Shown here one piece after another: positions 35,355 to 43,462 of a stretch of DNA of 64,000 nt. This DNA comes from Ponticaulis profundi. Lineage in GTDB: Bacteria; Pseudomonadota; Alphaproteobacteria; Caulobacterales; Hyphomonadaceae. Positions within the stretch are counted from its first letter, which is position 1. Every line of letters starts with the position of its first letter. Both the position numbers and the translations under genes were made by a program. Below the pieces are notes generated by a model that saw only the letters and a program-made list of their open reading frames with translations, ran no database searches and was not told where the DNA came from. The stretch spans positions 186,001 through 250,000 of the forward strand of contig NZ_JBHSSW010000004.1 in NCBI RefSeq assembly GCF_042659465.1, given 5' to 3'.

Positions 35355-35972
35355 CTAGAATTTATAGCCGAGGCCAACCATCACACCATCGGTATCCGTT
35401 TCCTCGAAGGAATAATAGGTGTAGTCGGCCTTGCCGTAGAGCTTGTCGGTAAAGTCATATTCCAGACCAGCACCGAAGGCCGGACCATCTTCAGAATCTG
35501 AGATTGTCGCCAGATCCGTGCCGCCTGGCGTCTGCACTTTGGCGTCGACGTCAATATAGGCGTAGCCTGCACGGGCATAGGCGTCGAGGCGCTCTGTGAT
35601 CGGTACCTGCGCTTTACCATAGATGCCGACCAGATAGTTCATTTCGATATCGCCAGCAGCAGCAATGGTGTCTTCGAAGTCGCCGTCATTGTTGTCATCG
35701 AGATTGAACTCATCTTCATCGACATTGTAGTCGAACTCGCCATCATCAATCCCTGTGGCGATTTCACCTTCGAGCGAGAAGGTTGGATTGAACTGATAGC
35801 CCAGGCGGCCACCAATGCCGTTTGTGTCGACGCCGCTGTTTGCGCCATCCGGCTCAATGTTCAGATACTGATACCCGCCTTCAGCATAGAACCCTGTGTC
35901 TTCTTGTGCGAAAGCCGGTGCGGTCATGGCCAGGCCGGTTGCGGCGCTTGCCGCCAGAATTGTCTTCAACAT
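35355..35972 (-). CDS. Outer-membrane beta-barrel protein (porin/OmpA-like N-terminal barrel)
   Basis: A 205-residue protein with a signal peptide (LAMTAPAFA-QED) and a small eight-stranded barrel: FYAEGGYQYLNIEP, GIGGRLGYQFNPTFSLEGEIA, MNYLVGIYGKAQVPITERLDAYARAGYAYI, GPAFGAGLEYDFTDKLYGKADYTYYSFE, ending in LGYKF with C-terminal Phe. A very acidic loop (DEDEFNLDDNNDGDFED) lies in the middle and might bind Ca2+ or other cations. AAGGA precedes the ATG. Function unknown beyond an outer-membrane location. Confidence 0.85.
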   Translation of the reverse strand: MLKTILAASAATGLAMTAPAFAQEDTGFYAEGGYQYLNIEPDGANSGVDTNGIGGRLGYQFNPTFSLEGEIATGIDDGEFDYNVDEDEFNLDDNNDGDFEDTIAAAGDIEMNYLVGIYGKAQVPITERLDAYARAGYAYIDVDAKVQTPGGTDLATISDSEDGPAFGAGLEYDFTDKLYGKADYTYYSFEETDTDGVMVGLGYKF

Positions 35973-36418
35973 GTCGTATCCTTTCGGAGTTGTTGTCCCC
36001 GCCACTCGGCGAGTTGGTCAGGGAAACACTCCAAAAAAAGGGTCCGTTCCAATGAATTCCGGGCAAGTTTCATGTGTGTCTGTGAAAGCACGCATTCGGA
36101 CGAATTTCAGTGAAGCCGAAAATGTTCGCAACCCTCAGAAACTAATAGAAAAAATGATGATTATTTCTGTTGAAAATGGCTTTCTAAACGGGCTGTCATA
36201 ATGGTGAATGAAGAAGGTTTAATATTGTGAACGTACATTTACTCGCCTTGCGCTTCTCAGCGCGGGGGCGTTCACTTGGTGAAAGCCTTTCCCAATGCTT
36301 CGACCGATCGTGAACCAGCCTTTCAAGGGGGCCGGAAACTCGGCAATCTTCTTGCGGCTTCCTATTGACGAAACAGGCTGGCAGGCGCTTGTTTCTCGCA
36401 AATGGAGGGCGAACCAAC
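35973..36418. other. 446-bp divergent intergenic region
   Basis: This stretch separates the divergent barrel and M2 peptidase genes and should contain both promoters. I see no gene with a ribosome site. The middle (36110-36240) is notably AT-rich. Only short inverted repeats are present, for example GCGC-TTCTCA-GCGC near 36250. No regulator site could be recognised. Confidence 0.5.
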
Positions 36419-38275
36419 ATGCAACTGAAATATATACTCGCCAGCGCAAGCGCGCTGACACTGATCGCAGCTGGCTGTACACAAGAGACGGAAACCCCGG
36501 CTGAACCCGCAGCAGAAGAAACCACAACGGAAGCGCTGCCGACCGTAGAAGAGGCGCGTGCGTTTCTGGAAAAAGCCGATGAAGAACTAGGCCAGCTGTC
36601 CAAGGACACAGCCCCGGTCTACTGGGCTCAGGCAACCAACATCACAGACGAAACCAACGCTGCAGCGGCTGAAGCAGGCGCACGCGCGACAAAGATTGCT
36701 GTTGAATACGCAAACGCAACGAAGCGCTTCAAGGATGTCGAGCTCCCGGCCGACCTTCGACGCAAAATGCAACGCCTGCAGTCCGGTATAACTCTGCCTG
36801 CTCCGTCCACGGAAGGCGCAGCTGAAGAGCTCTCGAAGATTACGACGGGTCTGGACGCAACCTACGGGACCGGCACGTTTGAATACAAAGGTGAAGAGCT
36901 GAACCTCGATGAACTGTCGACCATCATTGAAACCAGCCGCGACCCGGAAGAATTGAAGGCCGTTTGGGAAGGCTGGCGCACGATTTCTCCACCGATGAAA
37001 GATGACTATGCCCGCATGGTCGAGATTGCCAATGAAGGCGCACGTGAGCTCGGTTATGAAAGCCTCGATCAGATGTGGTTGTCGAAGTACGACATGTCTG
37101 CAGACGACATGAAGACAGAGGTTTCCCGCCTCTGGTCACAGGTTACGCCGCTTTACGACGAACTGCATTGCTACACACGCGGCAAGCTTAACGAATATTA
37201 TGGTGATGAGATTCAGCCTGCGAGCGGCCCGATCCGGGCGGACCTGTTGGGTAATATGTGGTCGCAGTCCTGGTCCAATATCTACCCGATCGTGAAGCCC
37301 GATAATCTGGTTACGCCGAGCTATGACCTGACAGAGCAGCTCGTCGAGAAAGATTATGATCCGATCAAGATGGTGGAAACCGGAGAGGCGTTCTTCTCTT
37401 CGCTGGGCTTTGAGCCTTTGCCGGAAACCTTCTGGGAACGTTCGATGATCGTGCGTCCTGACGATCGTGAAGTCGTCTGTCACGCGTCTGCATGGGATGT
37501 TGATGACGAAGAGGATATTCGCATCAAGATGTGTACGGAGGTCAATGCCGAGGACTTCTACACGGTGCACCACGAGCTGGGGCACAATTACTATCAGCGA
37601 GCTTATAAGGACGTCGATTATCTTTATAAGGATGGCGCTCATGATGGCTTCCATGAGGCCATCGGCGACTTTGTTTCTCTGTCCATCACGCCATATTATC
37701 TCGAACAGATCGGCCTGATCACAGAAGATCAGATCCCGGGAGAGGACGCAGACATTGCGCTTCTGCTGAACACGGCGCTCGATAAGATCGCCTTCCTGCC
37801 ATTCGCTTTGACCGTCGATGAGTGGCGCTGGAGCGTGCTCGATGGCGAAACCACGCCGGACGCCTACAATGATTACTGGTGGCAGCTGCGCACAGCCAAT
37901 CAGGGCATCATTCCTCCGGGGCCACGTCCGGAAGATGCCTTTGATCCGGGTGCGAAATACCACATTCCAGGCAACACGCCGTATCTGCGGTATTTCCTCA
38001 GCTACATCATGCAGTTCCAGTTCCACAAAGCCGCTTGTGAGCAAGCTGGCTGGGAAGGCCCGCTCCACCGTTGTTCCATCTACGGCAATGAGGAAGTTGG
38101 CGAGAAATTCAATGCTATGCTGGAAATGGGGGCTTCCAAGCCCTGGCCAGACGTTCTGGAGGCCTTTACTGGCACACGCGAGATGGATGGCTCTGCCATC
38201 GTCGAGTATTTCGATCCGCTGGTTGTCTGGCTGAAAGAGCAGAATGAGAGCAATTCTTGCGGCTGGCAGGAATAA
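36419..38275 (+). CDS. M2 family (ACE-like) dipeptidyl carboxypeptidase, lipoprotein
   Basis: A 618-residue zinc metallopeptidase homologous to angiotensin-converting enzyme, expected to remove C-terminal dipeptides from peptides outside the cytoplasm. The zinc motif HELGH is at residues 385-389 and the third ligand in FHEAIGD at residue 413. LGYESLDQMWLSKYDM, PIRADLLGNMWSQSW and KYHIPGNTPYLRYFLSYIMQFQFHKA are conserved family blocks. The N-terminus is a lipoprotein signal (LTLIAAGC, Cys 20) followed by an acidic Thr/Glu linker. ATG 36419 follows GGAGGGC. It is monocistronic, with a terminator at 38298. Confidence 0.94.
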   Translation: MQLKYILASASALTLIAAGCTQETETPAEPAAEETTTEALPTVEEARAFLEKADEELGQLSKDTAPVYWAQATNITDETNAAAAEAGARATKIAVEYANATKRFKDVELPADLRRKMQRLQSGITLPAPSTEGAAEELSKITTGLDATYGTGTFEYKGEELNLDELSTIIETSRDPEELKAVWEGWRTISPPMKDDYARMVEIANEGARELGYESLDQMWLSKYDMSADDMKTEVSRLWSQVTPLYDELHCYTRGKLNEYYGDEIQPASGPIRADLLGNMWSQSWSNIYPIVKPDNLVTPSYDLTEQLVEKDYDPIKMVETGEAFFSSLGFEPLPETFWERSMIVRPDDREVVCHASAWDVDDEEDIRIKMCTEVNAEDFYTVHHELGHNYYQRAYKDVDYLYKDGAHDGFHEAIGDFVSLSITPYYLEQIGLITEDQIPGEDADIALLLNTALDKIAFLPFALTVDEWRWSVLDGETTPDAYNDYWWQLRTANQGIIPPGPRPEDAFDPGAKYHIPGNTPYLRYFLSYIMQFQFHKAACEQAGWEGPLHRCSIYGNEEVGEKFNAMLEMGASKPWPDVLEAFTGTREMDGSAIVEYFDPLVVWLKEQNESNSCGWQE

Positions 38276-38297
38276 GCGCTGGTTTCATGCCAAATCC

Positions 38298-38328
38298 GAA
38301 AGCCTCTGCGTATTCGCAGAGGCTTTTT
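38298..38328 (+). terminator. Terminator after the M2 peptidase
   Basis: AAAGCCTCTGCG pairs with CGCAGAGGCTTT around TATT and runs into TTTTT. It is 23 bp past the stop codon. Confidence 0.92.
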
Positions 38329-38537
38329 GCTTTCAGGGAGGGCGATTGCTTGAATGCGGGAACAAACTGACCGGTCTGGCGTTTTCCAGTCGCAACCGCG
38401 ACCGCACTCACCGAAAGATTTGACCGATCCCAAAGTTTATCGCTGCCTTTCTGTTCTCCATTTTTCTCATCCCGACCAGCTCCGCTCAGGCGATAGGTGG
38501 GAGCAGCGAAAAGGACAGTACAGCCAGCAAACCCGGC

Positions 38538-40223
38538 GTGTTCTCTCAGATTATTGGCGCCATAGACGACGGCAGCCGAGCGTTGGTGCAGCAGATTCAG
38601 CCGCGCGAAGAACGCGATCTGATTGAAGATCCGCTTTTCAATTCTCTTGAAAGCCCCCGCGATACGCTCATGACCTTCATGAACGCGATGGCGCTCGTCG
38701 AACGCGGTTACAATCATGTGGGTTTTGAGCGCGCGCTAAGATGCTTGCCGGACGGGGCTACGGCTGACGACGCTCTGAAGCTCTATCATGTACTTCTGCG
38801 TCTTGGCCCGATCGCGCCCACTGATGCGCCAGGGCCTTCAAGAGAGCGAAGCTCCCGCGACAATCGTTTTCAGTTCTTTCCACGCGGCGACGCTCATAGC
38901 TGGATATGGGAGCGCACAAATCCGCCTGCAGATTCCGTCGTCGCGCTTGTCAGGTCGGGAGAGGGCGATTGGCGCTTTTCGGGACTGACCATGCAAGGCC
39001 TGTCCGATCTACAAGACGCACTCGAACCTTTGCCGCCCCGATATGGAGCGAGTGCCTCCGAAGGTTATTTCGTTCAGGTCTTTGATCCGCTTTTGAGCAA
39101 GAACTCATTCCTCGACTGGCTGGCTGTTGTCGGGCTACTCGTCATTGGTAGCATTGCAGGCTGGGGCTTTGCCTTTGGGATGAGCTGGGTTTCAGAGAAA
39201 GCACCGAGGAAATTCATTTCGGCCACCATTCGCGGTGTTGGCCGGGCCGGTGCTGTGACGATTTTCACCGTCGTTTTTACCTATGCAATGGGATTGCTGG
39301 AACTGGGGCCCGTGCTTGAAACGCTGCGTTATGAAATACCGCGTTTTCTCATGGTGCTGGCGGTGACATTCCTTCTGCTGTCGCTGATCGACATGACCGC
39401 GTCGCTTTTCCATCTGCGTGCCAAGAAAAATCCATATGACCGCATGTTGATCACGCTCATTCAACGAGTCACGCGCGTCACCCTGATCCTGTTGGTTGTG
39501 ATCTTCATTCTTCAGGTCATTTTTTCCGTGAATATCGGCGCCGTTTTCCTCGGATTTGGTGTGGTTGCGCTCGTGCTTTCTCTGGCTGCACAGGACACCG
39601 TGAAGAACATGTTCGGGGCCATTTCCGTCTTCATGAACCGACCCTTCGTGGTCGGCGACTGGATTATCTTCAAAGGGGATATGGGCGAACATGTCGGCGT
39701 TGTGGAGGATATCGAGCTGCAGGCGACCAAAGTCACCGTGTTGAGCGGTACGCTTGTGACGCTTCCCAACATGATGTTCATCGACACGGAAATTCAGAAC
39801 CTGTCTGGTCGCGGTTATATACGTCGCAGCGTCGACATCTCTGTGCCTTATCGCTCTGACGCCAATGAGCTCGACCGGGCGATTGAAGCCCTTCACGACG
39901 TTCTGAACGACGAAGATGTGGTGAAAGATGCGATGCGCGAAGGACGAGATTCCGAGCCACATGTCACCTTCTTTGGCTTCGGCGATAGCTGGCTGACCAT
40001 TCGCGCATTCCACTTTTACTTCTTTGGCAAGCCGGGTGAGCGCCAGCGCGACACTGAGCGTGGTTGGTTCACCTATCTCTCTCACTGTTCGGATGTGAAC
40101 CGACGGATCGTGGAAGTCTTTGGCGAGCGCAATATCGAGTTTGCCTTCCCGACGCAGACCATCGAACTCCGGCAATTGGACAACCATCCACTCGCATCAG
40201 AGAAGAGCCAGCCCTCACATTAG
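38538..40223 (+). CDS. MscS-family mechanosensitive channel with extracytoplasmic N-terminal domain
   Basis: At least 561 residues. The first 180 residues are a soluble, probably periplasmic domain; four or more membrane helices follow from about residue 185, then the MscS pore helix (GFGVVALVLSLAAQDTVKNMFGAI) and the beta domain (RPFVVGDWIIFKGDMGEHVGVVEDIELQATKV, LVTLPNMMFIDTEIQN). It opens under membrane tension to release solutes. GTG 38538 is the first usual start codon, but the same frame upstream, back to a stop at 38421, reads PKFIAAFLFSIFLI then PTSSAQA, a good signal peptide with no ATG, GTG or TTG, so the true start may be a rare codon near 38427. Confidence 0.88.
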   Translation: MFSQIIGAIDDGSRALVQQIQPREERDLIEDPLFNSLESPRDTLMTFMNAMALVERGYNHVGFERALRCLPDGATADDALKLYHVLLRLGPIAPTDAPGPSRERSSRDNRFQFFPRGDAHSWIWERTNPPADSVVALVRSGEGDWRFSGLTMQGLSDLQDALEPLPPRYGASASEGYFVQVFDPLLSKNSFLDWLAVVGLLVIGSIAGWGFAFGMSWVSEKAPRKFISATIRGVGRAGAVTIFTVVFTYAMGLLELGPVLETLRYEIPRFLMVLAVTFLLLSLIDMTASLFHLRAKKNPYDRMLITLIQRVTRVTLILLVVIFILQVIFSVNIGAVFLGFGVVALVLSLAAQDTVKNMFGAISVFMNRPFVVGDWIIFKGDMGEHVGVVEDIELQATKVTVLSGTLVTLPNMMFIDTEIQNLSGRGYIRRSVDISVPYRSDANELDRAIEALHDVLNDEDVVKDAMREGRDSEPHVTFFGFGDSWLTIRAFHFYFFGKPGERQRDTERGWFTYLSHCSDVNRRIVEVFGERNIEFAFPTQTIELRQLDNHPLASEKSQPSH

Positions 40224-40238
40224 TGGGACACTGTCCTT

Positions 40239-41258
40239 CTAGGCCGTGTCGCGAGCAGGTGTATCTCTCCAGTTGGCAAGATCCTCGAAGTCAGCGGCAA
40301 AGGTGTTTCGAAGGCGTCGGTTTTCAGCCGCTTCCACATCGGTAGAAAAAACTTCCGAGCCATTCTTGGCATGCTGGGTAGAAACATCGCCGAGCTTTCG
40401 GTCCGCCCAGACAGGATTTATCGTCAGACCGAGCGCGTCTCCTGCAATGAGCAGATTGCCCCGTAGGTCATTTTGCAAGTCGGGCAGTGTCAGCGCGACC
40501 GCATCCGGTAGCTGATCACTGAGGATATGTTGCTGTGCGCGATGCGTGAGGCTCAGCAAGCGCAGTAACCGCCCGATGGGAGAATGCTGCCCGCGCTCGA
40601 CCTCCAGCACGGCGCTGCGATCCATCAGGCCTGAGTTCAGCAAATGGTTCATCAGCTGGAGAGAATAGGCGAGCCTTTCCTTGCCGCCGCGTAGATTGGC
40701 AAGCAGATAGGCATCTTCGCTCATGGTCATGTACATGGCGGACAGGGGGCCGTCTGTGGTTTTGACGTCGGAGAGGAGCGTGTTGGCCCAGTTGGATGGT
40801 TTGACCAGTACAGCGCCGGGAGACCATGTCTTGCCGAGCTGGCTGAGCGTCAGTTGTATGAGCGTCGGCCAGATGGCCTTGTCGAGACTTAGCTTGTGCC
40901 GCGCCGCTTTCAGATTCGACAGCTGAACCAGTATATTTGGTTCGCGCAGTACCAGCACATTGCTGGCGGCCTGTATGGCATTTGCAAGCAGAGTTGATCC
41001 GCAGAATGACGTGTGCAGCAAAAAGCGAGGGTGGGGATCGAGACTTGTATCTGCTGTCTGATCCAATGCTTTGCGCAAGGGAAGACGGTGCAGGCGTCCA
41101 TCAACGGAAATGGCTGTGCGCCCGTCGAGGAATGCCGACTGGCGAAGGGTTTGTTCGGTGGTCTGAAGAAAAATCAGCTGCCGGGCATCGGCATCAATAT
41201 CAAAGAGATGAAATGCTGGATCGCTTAAGTAGGAAAATGGCTCCGGTCCGCCCGGCAT
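40239..41258 (-). CDS. Sulfotransferase-like P-loop protein, unknown substrate
   Basis: A 339-residue protein. Its central part starts with PRFLLHTSFCGSTLLANAIQAASNVLVLREPNI, which resembles the nucleotide-binding loop and following helix of sulfotransferases, with CGSTLL replacing the usual RSGSTLL. The typical 3'-phosphate block is less clear (SNWANTLLSDV; MYMTMSEDAYLLANLRGGKER). No signal peptide is present. GGAG lies before the ATG, directly after a 17-nt-arm hairpin. I regard sulfotransferase fold as likely and activity as unproven. Confidence 0.7.
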   Translation of the reverse strand: MPGGPEPFSYLSDPAFHLFDIDADARQLIFLQTTEQTLRQSAFLDGRTAISVDGRLHRLPLRKALDQTADTSLDPHPRFLLHTSFCGSTLLANAIQAASNVLVLREPNILVQLSNLKAARHKLSLDKAIWPTLIQLTLSQLGKTWSPGAVLVKPSNWANTLLSDVKTTDGPLSAMYMTMSEDAYLLANLRGGKERLAYSLQLMNHLLNSGLMDRSAVLEVERGQHSPIGRLLRLLSLTHRAQQHILSDQLPDAVALTLPDLQNDLRGNLLIAGDALGLTINPVWADRKLGDVSTQHAKNGSEVFSTDVEAAENRRLRNTFAADFEDLANWRDTPARDTA

Positions 41259-41268
41259 AAAATCTCCA

Positions 41269-41306
41269 ATTCTGTTTATCGATAAGGAATTATCGTTAAA
41301 CAGAAT
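41269..41306 (-). repeat. Inverted repeat with 17-nt arms upstream of the sulfotransferase-like gene
   Basis: ATTCTGTTTATCGATAA (41269-41285) and TTATCGTTAAACAGAAT (41290-41306) are complementary at 16 of 17 positions around GGAA. The base of the stem lies immediately before TTGGAG, the ribosome site of the gene starting at 41258. The inner stem CGATAA/TTATCG is shared with the repeat at 21145. Confidence 0.82.
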
Positions 41307-41314
41307 CGAATCAA

Positions 41315-41344
41315 GTTAAATCGACGATCTGTCACCGATTTAAC
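41315..41344. repeat. Second inverted repeat in the same intergenic region
   Basis: GTTAAATCG (41315-41323) and CGATTTAAC (41336-41344) are perfect 9-bp arms separated by 12 bases, 8 bp away from the longer repeat. The spacing suits an operator for a dimer better than an RNA hairpin. Confidence 0.7.
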
Positions 41345-41430
41345 GAAAGCGGTAGGATCGAATTAGCCGAGCGCGCGCATGGGCCCAACTAAACATTTGG
41401 ACATGTTCAGGATGGGGTGGAATTCTGAAA

Positions 41431-42291
41431 TTATTCGCCTTTATCGGGGGCGGGTCTGGCCGGGGTGGAAAAGCTGCAAATATCCAGAATCTCGGGCGGC
41501 TTTCGATAAAAGAACGCTTCTTCCCGGACGCGTTTCGAGGTTTTGAAGTCTTCGAACCGATCTGATGGCGTCACCATGACTTCCCAGCTCGGACGCTCTG
41601 CTTCTGGCATGTCAGAGGCCAGCTTTGCAGATATGATCAAGTCGCCTTGTGCCGGTGGCTGAATCACGCCGCCCGCAATCGACATGTCACCGCGTGTCAG
41701 CGCCTGCACATGCTTCATGCCGGACAGCACCCGACCAAATACCGTCAGATTCCGATCGAGATAGCGCTGAGCATCCAGCACGATGTAGAATTCGGTTGAA
41801 CCCGTGTCCGGATCGGTATCGCGCGCCATCGCAAGGGCGCCCGGGCAATGGAGCAGCCATTCACGCCCAAGTTCTGCATCCCGCGCGACCGGAAAGCCTG
41901 CCATATGGCCAGCTTCAGGAGCAAAGAGGTCTTCATTGCCAAGCGGTGCAAACGGCGTATCGGAAAGTGGCCGGTCATTCTCGTTTGTCAGTTTCGGATA
42001 TTCCTCGACCACCTCATCATCCTGCAGGCCCGCCTGCGCGACAAAGCCATCAATGACGCGATAGAAGCGTTCGCCATCATAGAGGCCTTCAGACACGTGC
42101 TGGCTGAACTGCGCCACATGCGCGGGTGCGAAATCGTCATTCAGTTCCAGGATCACCTCGCCGGATCCCAGGGTCAGAATCAGCAGGCGCTCTGCGGGTA
42201 CAGGGCGCCAGTCTTTGTCGGGACCGGCATGCGCCAGCGTCGTTGATGACAGTGTGCCTGCCAGAGTTGAAAGTATGAGTGCGCGAAACAT
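41431..42291 (-). CDS. Exported cyclophilin-type peptidylprolyl isomerase
   Basis: A 286-residue protein with a signal peptide (TLSSTTLAHA-GPD) and a cyclophilin domain: LGSGEVILELNDDFAPAHVAQFSQHVSEGLYDGERFYRVIDGFVAQAG, GALAMARDTDPDTGSTEFYIVLD, LDRNLTVFGRVLSGMKHVQAL. The domain carries an insertion (residues about 95-145) and a 60-residue C-terminal extension with SWEVMVTPSDRFEDF. It should speed proline isomerisation during folding in the periplasm. GGGAGG precedes the ATG. The GST gene ends at 42343, 51 bp before this start, so both may share a transcript. Confidence 0.92.
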   Translation of the reverse strand: MFRALILSTLAGTLSSTTLAHAGPDKDWRPVPAERLLILTLGSGEVILELNDDFAPAHVAQFSQHVSEGLYDGERFYRVIDGFVAQAGLQDDEVVEEYPKLTNENDRPLSDTPFAPLGNEDLFAPEAGHMAGFPVARDAELGREWLLHCPGALAMARDTDPDTGSTEFYIVLDAQRYLDRNLTVFGRVLSGMKHVQALTRGDMSIAGGVIQPPAQGDLIISAKLASDMPEAERPSWEVMVTPSDRFEDFKTSKRVREEAFFYRKPPEILDICSFSTPARPAPDKGE

Positions 42292-42342
42292 GAAACCTCC
42301 CGAATGAACCGTCTGAAGCTTAGCCGCGCAATGCCGGTCTGC

Positions 42343-42966
42343 CTATCCGTCCAATTTTTGCGCTTGTTTGGCCCGCTTGAAACCGTCTCGCGCTTTCATG
42401 CGCTCCCAGTAAGCCGCAATTTTCGGGTCGTTCAGGGCCTCTTCGATGCGCAGACTGCCTGCGAGAAGTATTGCATAAGCGACAGACACATCTGCAGCGG
42501 TAAACCGGTCGGCAGCAACATAGTCGCTGTTTTCCAGAATGCGGCCGAGCCCTTTCAGGCGGCCAAGGAACCATTTGCGATAATCTTCGGCAGCTTGCGG
42601 CAGACGGCGTTCCTCTGGTTCCAGCATCGTGTAGCGAAGCACCAGGGTTTGCGGAAAGGTCAGCGTCGCTTCGCCAAAGTGTAGCGCGTTAAGATAAGCG
42701 CCGAAACTGCTTTCATCAGGACGCACGCCCAGTTCCGGCGCGTATTTGGCTGCAATATACTCGCAGATTGCCGAAGACTCGGTCATGCGGGTCTCGCCAT
42801 CAATCAATAGCGGAATTGTGCCAAGCGGGTTTTCTTCCAGATATTCTGGCTGGCGCACGCGTGGCGGGAAGGGCAGAAGCTTCAGCTCATAGTCCAGCCC
42901 GGCTTCCTCCAGCATCCAGAGCGCGCGAAATGAACGTGCATTGGCACAGTGGTAAAGCGTGATCAT
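42343..42966 (-). CDS. Glutathione S-transferase family protein
   Basis: A 207-residue cytosolic GST with an N-terminal thioredoxin-like domain (ITLYHCANARSFRALWMLEEAGLDYELKLL; LEENPLGTIPLLIDGETRMTESSAICEYIA) and an all-helical C-terminal domain with the N-capping block FTAADVSVAYAILLAG. The glutathione-binding cis-Pro and ES pair are present. ATG 42966 follows GGGAGGAAC; the longer frame has no such site. Function may be detoxification or reductive metabolism; the class is not clear. Confidence 0.92.
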   Translation of the reverse strand: MITLYHCANARSFRALWMLEEAGLDYELKLLPFPPRVRQPEYLEENPLGTIPLLIDGETRMTESSAICEYIAAKYAPELGVRPDESSFGAYLNALHFGEATLTFPQTLVLRYTMLEPEERRLPQAAEDYRKWFLGRLKGLGRILENSDYVAADRFTAADVSVAYAILLAGSLRIEEALNDPKIAAYWERMKARDGFKRAKQAQKLDG

Positions 42967-43040
42967 GTGTTGTTCCTCCCGGCTAGCAGAAGGGCCACAC
43001 AGCGCCGCATCGCGCAAGTTCTGACGTGGCGTCAGTCTGT

Positions 43041-43238
43041 TTATTGAGCCGGTGTATCGCGCCCGAATGAGCCGATCCGGATGATGAAATACAAAATACC
43101 GAAAAGCAGCCCGCCAAGGCCAATTTCTACGCCTTTATGCACGATCAGCGAGAAGATGGTCAGCGCAAGAGCCACAAGTGCAGGCGTCGCCCAGAGGACG
43201 AGTTGAACGGGGCTTGGTTTGCGCGCTTCTTCAGACAT
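43041..43238 (-). CDS. Small two-helix membrane protein
   Basis: A 65-residue protein with two transmembrane helices (VLWATPALVALALTIFSLIV and IGLGGLLFGILYFIIRIG) and short polar ends. No family is recognised. It lies between the GST gene and the PepSY unit on the same strand, 38 bp after the 61-residue membrane protein. Confidence 0.62.
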   Translation of the reverse strand: MSEEARKPSPVQLVLWATPALVALALTIFSLIVHKGVEIGLGGLLFGILYFIIRIGSFGRDTPAQ

Positions 43239-43276
43239 GTTCAGACATCTATACGCCCGTCAGACAACGTCAATGT

Positions 43277-43462
43277 CTATGGCTGACGCGCTGCACGTAT
43301 ATATAGCCAGACAATCACAGCCACTGGAATGCCAAGAAAAATCCAGGAGCCAACATCCAGAAGGCCATCCCCAAGCAGGGCGAGGGTCAGACCGATCAGG
43401 CTCGACAGCGCGAGAAGAACGGGCAAGGCAAAGGTCGCCTGCATGAGTGGTATGCGTTTCAT
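43277..43462 (-). CDS. Small membrane protein coupled to the PepSY gene
   Basis: A 61-residue protein with two hydrophobic helices (ATFALPVLLALSSLIGLTLALLG; GSWIFLGIPVAVIVWLYI). Its ATG overlaps the PepSY gene stop by four bases, so it is translated together with it. Small membrane proteins of this kind often follow PepSY proteins in siderophore-receptor operons; its role is unknown. Confidence 0.72.
   Translation of the reverse strand: MKRIPLMQATFALPVLLALSSLIGLTLALLGDGLLDVGSWIFLGIPVAVIVWLYIRAARQP

Noticed and set aside
37136..38068. 310-residue open frame antisense to the M2 peptidase
   Set aside because: Same reason: opposite-strand shadow, no ribosome site or domain.
41290..41344. Several TTAA words suggesting a CtrA box (TTAA-N7-TTAA)
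   Set aside because: Spacings between the TTAA words are far from seven bases, so no full CtrA site exists there.
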